DNA of 64,000 nucleotides from Phaeosaccion multiseriatum (Eukaryota; Ochrophyta, other classes): the NCBI GenBank assembly GCA_965112735.1, contig OZ218952.1, forward strand, positions 620,001 through 684,000, in the 5' to 3' direction. Position 1 is the first letter of the stretch; the number at the start of each line of letters is the position of its first letter. This document shows positions 59,854 through 64,000 of this stretch, piece after piece. Position numbers and translations under genes: made by a program. The notes beneath the pieces are model-generated. The model did no database searches. It was not told the DNA's origin and worked only from the letters and a program-made list of their open reading frames with translations.

Positions 59854-61513
59854 TGGACAGCAACATTAACAGCAACAACAACATCATCATCATCAACAAA
59901 AACAACAACAACAACAACAACAAAACTTACGCAGGTCTACCCTCACACTCACGTGGCGCCTTTCGGTACTGCACTCCCACGACAATGGCCTGGCTGGCAG
60001 TTGCCACGTCCCTCAACACCCCATCTCGAGTGTCCAGCGTGTGCAGTACCCAACCCCCACCATGCATGTACACAATCACGGGCATCCTCTCTTTGCGTCG
60101 CCTCCCTCCTCCTCCTCCTCCTCCCCACAGCTTCAGTCGGCTGCCGAGCCCATCACTGATCCCCTCCTCCCCGCCGTCGACTGCACACACTTGCGCCGGG
60201 GCTGCTAGTGCTATTGCCACTGCTGCTGATTCATCTGACGGACCAACTCCTCCTCCTCCTGCTCCTCCTCCTGCTGCTGCTGTTACCACTGCTCCTGCTG
60301 CTGCGGCATCACCATCAACGAAAACAGGTGTCGTGGGCTCATCCTCCCCCTCCTCCTCCCCCTCCATATAGTCCGAGTAAAGAACCACGGCGTCTGCTGC
60401 TGCTGCTGCTGCTGCTTCTTCTTCTGCTTCCAGCAAAGCTATCGCCGAAGCATCGTCCTCTCCTTCCACTCCTCTCTTTCCAAAGCCTCCTCCTCCTTCC
60501 AGCAGCCTGCTTCCTCCTGATCCAGAATTGGCCTCTCTTGTTCCCACTACTTCTACGGCTCTCTCTGCCCCCCCCGCGGCTGCTGCTGCTGATATTGCTG
60601 CAACCCCCTGCTGCTCCACCCCTGCGCTGCTTGTCCCGCCATCCCCCACCTCCATCCTCTTGCTCCGTGCGTCTCTCTCTCGGTGATCCTGCCCAAGCTT
60701 TCTTGCCGCTCCTGAAGAGGGCCGATCTGGTATGAGCACTCTGAGCGTAATCATTCCCCCCTTGACTGGAATTTGGATGTTGCTGATATCCTCAAAGGTG
60801 CCGTCCAAGACGGACCCCATCGCCCCGATCATCATCGAGTTTAGCTCGTTCACTTGCTGGACGATCTCTCTATCACTTTCCGGGTCCTCCCCAGGAGTTA
60901 ATCTGCAAGAAGGACAACACACCCAAGAGGAGGAGGCGGAGGAGGAGAAGCAGAAGAAGAAGAAGAAGAAGAAGAAGAAGAAGAAGAAGAAGAAGAAGAG
61001 GAGGAGGAGGAGGAGGAGGAGGAGGAGAGGGCAGCGAAGTGAGTTTGCACGAAGAGCCTCGGCTCATTCAATGAACCAAAGACGAGTCTTTAGCTTTACT
61101 GCGCCGAGGAAGATCCTGGCCCTACATCCCACATCCCAGAGAGCGTTAGAGGGAAGGGACAAGGGAGAGACACACACACGAGAGGGGGGAGGGAGAAGGA
61201 GGGAGGGCACTGCGTACAGGCTCCGACGCCAGAAGAAGAGCAGGAGGGAGAAAGAACGCGCTCTACCGTGCACTCACTTCGTATCCATGAGCTGGAGGCC
61301 AGCACGGGCCAACGCCGAGACGATGGAGCACTCAATGTACGCCTGCGGTCTCATGTCCCGTGTGTTGAGGAAGAATAATGCTCCTGCCAACGCAAACAGC
61401 AAACACAGCCATTTCATTGCAGTACTCATCCTTCCACCTGTTTCTAGTCTGCTATCACCACGGCCAACTCCATCTCGGGAGCCTTGTGTGCTCTGTCTTC
61501 CCTCCGCCGACAT
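58156..61513 (-). CDS. HSL-type alpha/beta hydrolase (membrane-anchored esterase/lipase-like)
   Basis: Proposed exons: 61278-61513, 59953-60902, 58791-59137 and 58156-58533; phases close to 636 aa. A membrane segment lies near residues 34-48 (WLCLLFALAGALFFL). Exon 2 carries EDPESDREIVQQVNELNSMM, then an Ala/Gly/Glu low-complexity insert of over 150 residues, then VIVYMHGGGW with the oxyanion HGGG at 359-362. Exon 3 has FGGDPDRIALMGDSAGATLA with nucleophile Ser420. Exon 4 has WFWRAYLPEP and TTHGF with His583. The usual catalytic Asp (DxLRDE) is replaced: the sequence is AEREILATE, with Glu553 there. The third acceptor is uncertain. The coding-looking stretch extends about 60 bases further upstream, where no AG exists; I used the TAG at 59138-59140, which fits the phase. 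The start could also be a later Met. Confidence 0.72.
60940..61030. repeat. (AAG)n/(AGG)n in hydrolase intron 1
   Basis: About 90 bases of AAG then AGG triplets on the + strand, which is CTT/CCT on the transcribed strand. This forms a long polypyrimidine tract shortly before the exon 2 acceptor. Confidence 0.85.
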
Positions 61514-61896
61514 CGCTTGTTGGCCAACGGCAGCTCTGGGTCAAGTCTCTTCAAAATGTATCGTTCGGGTGCCGCTATTTCTATCGCGGCTGGAGCTTAG
61601 CTGACATCAGGACAGATCCCCCAAGTACCACCCCCTCCCTTCGGCATGCTTCTGGCCCCCTTTCTGGGGGACAAACACTCCTTGAAAAATAAAAGATCAA
61701 GAAAAAAAAAGGGTAGGCAGATGGTAGCTGATGGCCGGCTGAGGGATAGGGCCCGACCCCACTCGGTTCTCTGGCCCCCTTCCTCTCCCTGTACAAGGAC
61801 GACACTCCTCTAAAGACTTCATATTTATACAGGACGCCCATGCTAGCATCGTGTTGATACTAGCGGGTTGGTACGAGAACTCAATACACGTCCAAC
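61514..61896. promoter_or_regulatory. Divergent upstream region, hydrolase and coiled-coil gene
   Basis: These 383 bases lie between two divergent starts. A TATTTATA-like word near 61820 is the best TATA candidate, about 75 bases before the + strand start. Confidence 0.4.
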
Positions 61897-63576
61897 ATGA
61901 TGGGGAGAGGGAAAGGGCGGGGAGGGGGCGGCGGTGCCAGCAGCAGTAACAACAGCATGGGCGGAAGCAGGGGTAGTAGCAGCAGCATGGGTGGGAGCAG
62001 GGGCAGAAGCGGTAGCAGTGCAGGAGGAGGAGGAGGAGGAGGAGGTGGGGGAGGGGGCGGGGGTCTTAGCGACAGCGGTGAGGATGGAGACGTTCGCTCT
62101 GTGCCTGTTTTCCGCGTGGAGCCGCCCCACATCCCCCCTGCGCGTCTAGCGCTTATTCGGAAGGCGGTGCTGGTGAGGTCAGCGCGGGTGTCTGTAGAGC
62201 AGGAGCAGACGGACTTGTCAAAGTTTGTCAGTTCAGGTAAGGGGGGAAGGCGTCGTGGGAGGTGAAAGAATGGTGAGGTGCCCTATCCTCTGTGCCCCGT
62301 GGACTCACTCTATCCTCTCCCATGGTTTGATTTGTGCTTGTGCTGTCCCTCAGTCCAACAGGCAGTCGAGGAAGAGCGCGAGAAGGACCGAGAACGGCGG
62401 AAAGTAGAGCTGACCAAGTGCGAGGCCAACATCAAGGCCCTTCTGAAGCAGAAGGCTGACCTAGAGAAGAATAAGAAAGGCATCGAGTGGTTAATGGACA
62501 AGATGCTAGAGCAGCAGCGGCGGCAGGAGGAGGAGGAGGAGAAGGAGAAGCGAAAGGACGAGGGCACCACCGAACATGGAGTGGTCGGAGGGCAGGTAGA
62601 GGCGGGAGGCGGTGGAGGGAAGGACAAGCAGAAGCAGGACAAGTTGGTGATACAGCAGCCGCGGCAGGGAGAAGCAACGGAGGCTGGACGAGGCCCAAAC
62701 GAGCAGCAGGGAGGACACAAGAGGAAAAAGAGTCTTGCTTCAGATATCATCGAACGGGCCAAGGGAGGCATAGATAGCCCCAAGAAGAAGAGGAAGAGGG
62801 AGGAGGCGGCGGTGGTAGGAGCAGCTTCAAGTACGCTCGGGCGAACGCAGATAGAAGGCGGATGGAGCGCCGCCGCAGCCGCAGCAGCAGCAGAAGAGGG
62901 GGGGGGGGGAGGGGGAGGAGGAGGAAGAGGAGGAGGAGGCGGGGGAAATGAAAAGGAAGAGGAAGAAGGACGGAGCGGAGCAGACGAAGGAGAAGGGACG
63001 GAGAAAGCAGTCGCAACAGGCGGCAGCAAAGACGCGGGAGAAAGCAGCGGGAAAGGGAAAGGGAAAGAGCAAGAAGAACAAGAACAAGAGCGAAATGGCG
63101 ATGATAAAGCAGCACCAGCAACAGTAGCAGCATCATCATCACCGTCAGCAGCACCATCACCACCATCAATAACAACCACAACTACAACAGCGGAAGAAAC
63201 ATCATCATCAACATCAACAGCAGAAACAACCACATCTGTAACAGCAGCGAAGAGAACAGCAAAAACAGCACCACCAACAATAACAACCCCAGCGGCAGCA
63301 GCCGCAGCAGCAGCAGCAGCGATAACATTTCCAACAACAGTAAACGCAGCATCAGCTGAAACAGCAGCAGTGGCAACAACCGCAGTAGTAGCAGCAGCGG
63401 AAACACCACCACCACCACCACCACCACCACCACCAACAGCAACAACAATAACCGCAGCAGAAGCAGCAGCAGCAGCAGCCACAGCAACAGCAACAGAATC
63501 TAAGCAGGCAGCTCCCACCGACGCCGGCAGTCATGGCGATGGTGGAGAAACCTCTGAAGTGCCGAAGAAGGAATAA
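61897..63576 (+). CDS. Low-complexity coiled-coil protein, function unknown
   Basis: Two exons, 61897-62236 and 62354-63576, giving 520 aa. The first 55 residues are Gly/Ser-rich (GRGKGRGGGGG, repeated SMGGSRG). An ordered part follows, with VRSVPVFRVEPPHIPPARLA and VEQEQTDLSKFVSSVQQAVE. A charged coiled coil (about 115-190) reads KVELTKCEANIKALLKQKAD, then EKNKKGIEWLMDKMLEQQ. A basic nuclear-signal-like patch is SPKKKRKREEA. The last 220 residues are Gly, Ala, Thr and Pro repeats. I recognise no family. The ordered centre and the KKKRKR patch suggest a nuclear protein, but this is inference. Both strands are open through the repetitive 3' half because the DNA is triplet-repetitive. Confidence 0.65.
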
Positions 63577-64000
63577 GTTGTGGTCATTGAGAGAGAGAGA
63601 CTCCTTTCAGAGAGACATGTGCAATCAATCCATAGATGTTTGTAAGTAGCGTAGCTTAAGAAGAAGAAGAAGAGGGCTCCAATAATTTTTTTGTACGAAC
63701 TCCGCAAAATGACGGCTGGGAGAAGCGCTGTAGCTCTTCGTGTAGCTCTTTGATATGCCTGCCGACACGTAGTCTTTCGGCTTTCATCGCTGTTTCCCTT
63801 CCCTTTTTGTCAGCATTTCTGCAAGAGCACTCCCCCTTGCCGCCCGACCCCCAAAAAACGGGCAATTTGGGCGATTCTTACGCAAATCGAGTGTTAAAAT
63901 TAAGAAAAAATGAAGGGATGAATGGAACGATTCTTCATAGCAGAGCAGGCACATGCCTCACTCGATGGATCTCTCCACTTCGTTACATACAAACATATGC
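63577..64000. other. Right end, no gene seen
   Basis: This is the 3' flank of the coiled-coil gene. A short minus-strand frame (63656-63865) has KKGRETAMKAERLRVGRHIK but no further support. It could be a 3' fragment of a gene beyond the window. Confidence 0.4.

Noticed and set aside
62310-63518. 402-aa minus-strand Ser/Val/Ala frame
   Set aside because: Antisense of a triplet-repetitive coding exon; low complexity only.

Overview
The window is nuclear DNA from a eukaryote, most likely a photosynthetic stramenopile (heterokont) alga. A eustigmatophyte such as Nannochloropsis/Microchloropsis is my best guess, which is inference. The evidence is: many short GT-AG introns with long pyrimidine tracts; a bifunctional-nuclease-type protein whose N-terminus looks like a secondary-plastid targeting signal; PPR and PPR-SMR proteins of the algal kind; a CHASE-type hybrid histidine kinase together with an HPt protein; and a GC-rich genome full of microsatellites. 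There are no operons, ribosome binding sites or CRISPR arrays. Exon coordinates were built by hand: I required one continuous reading frame and splice sites, and checked that phases added up across each gene.

Layout. 1-1542: minisatellites and the 3' flank of an HPt gene. 1543-5058: HPt phosphotransfer gene (-) diverging from a plastid BFN/UVR gene (+). 5059-6807: no gene seen. 6808-8958: GT60-type GlcNAc-transferase (+). 9721-17075: ten-exon kinesin-12-like motor, 1682 aa (-). 17767-19980: mitochondrial p32/MAM33 (-), diverging from the fourteen-exon replication-fork protein Timeless, 20506-28288 (+). 28995-31757: PPR-SMR (-), diverging from a small conserved protein with a WYT motif, 32030-32710 (+). 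33800-43400: a repeat-rich block. It holds two CACT tetranucleotide arrays, a cytokinin-receptor-like CHASE hybrid histidine kinase (-), a broken partial duplicate of that kinase, and three short inverted-repeat elements. 41215-42031: a tentative three-exon gene. 43404-50924: a giant seven-exon membrane protein (1998 aa) with two glycosyltransferase-like regions and cysteine-rich modules on phase 1-1 exons (-). 52292-54767: secreted root-cap-like protein (+). 55370-55622: a second copy of one inverted-repeat family. 55821-57527: PPR protein (+). 58156-61513: HSL-type alpha/beta hydrolase (-), diverging from a low-complexity coiled-coil protein, 61897-63576 (+).

Functional themes. Two parts of a multistep phosphorelay (hybrid kinase and HPt) occur in one window. 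PPR, PPR-SMR and BFN proteins point to organelle RNA metabolism. Timeless and the kinesin belong to replication and division. GT60, the giant glycosyltransferase-like protein and the root-cap protein belong to Skp1/secretory modification and the cell surface. The most novel items are a small TIR element family (two copies, 6-bp target duplications and an empty site preserved in a paralogue), two further unrelated TIR elements, and the modular, recently exon-duplicated giant glycosyltransferase-like gene.
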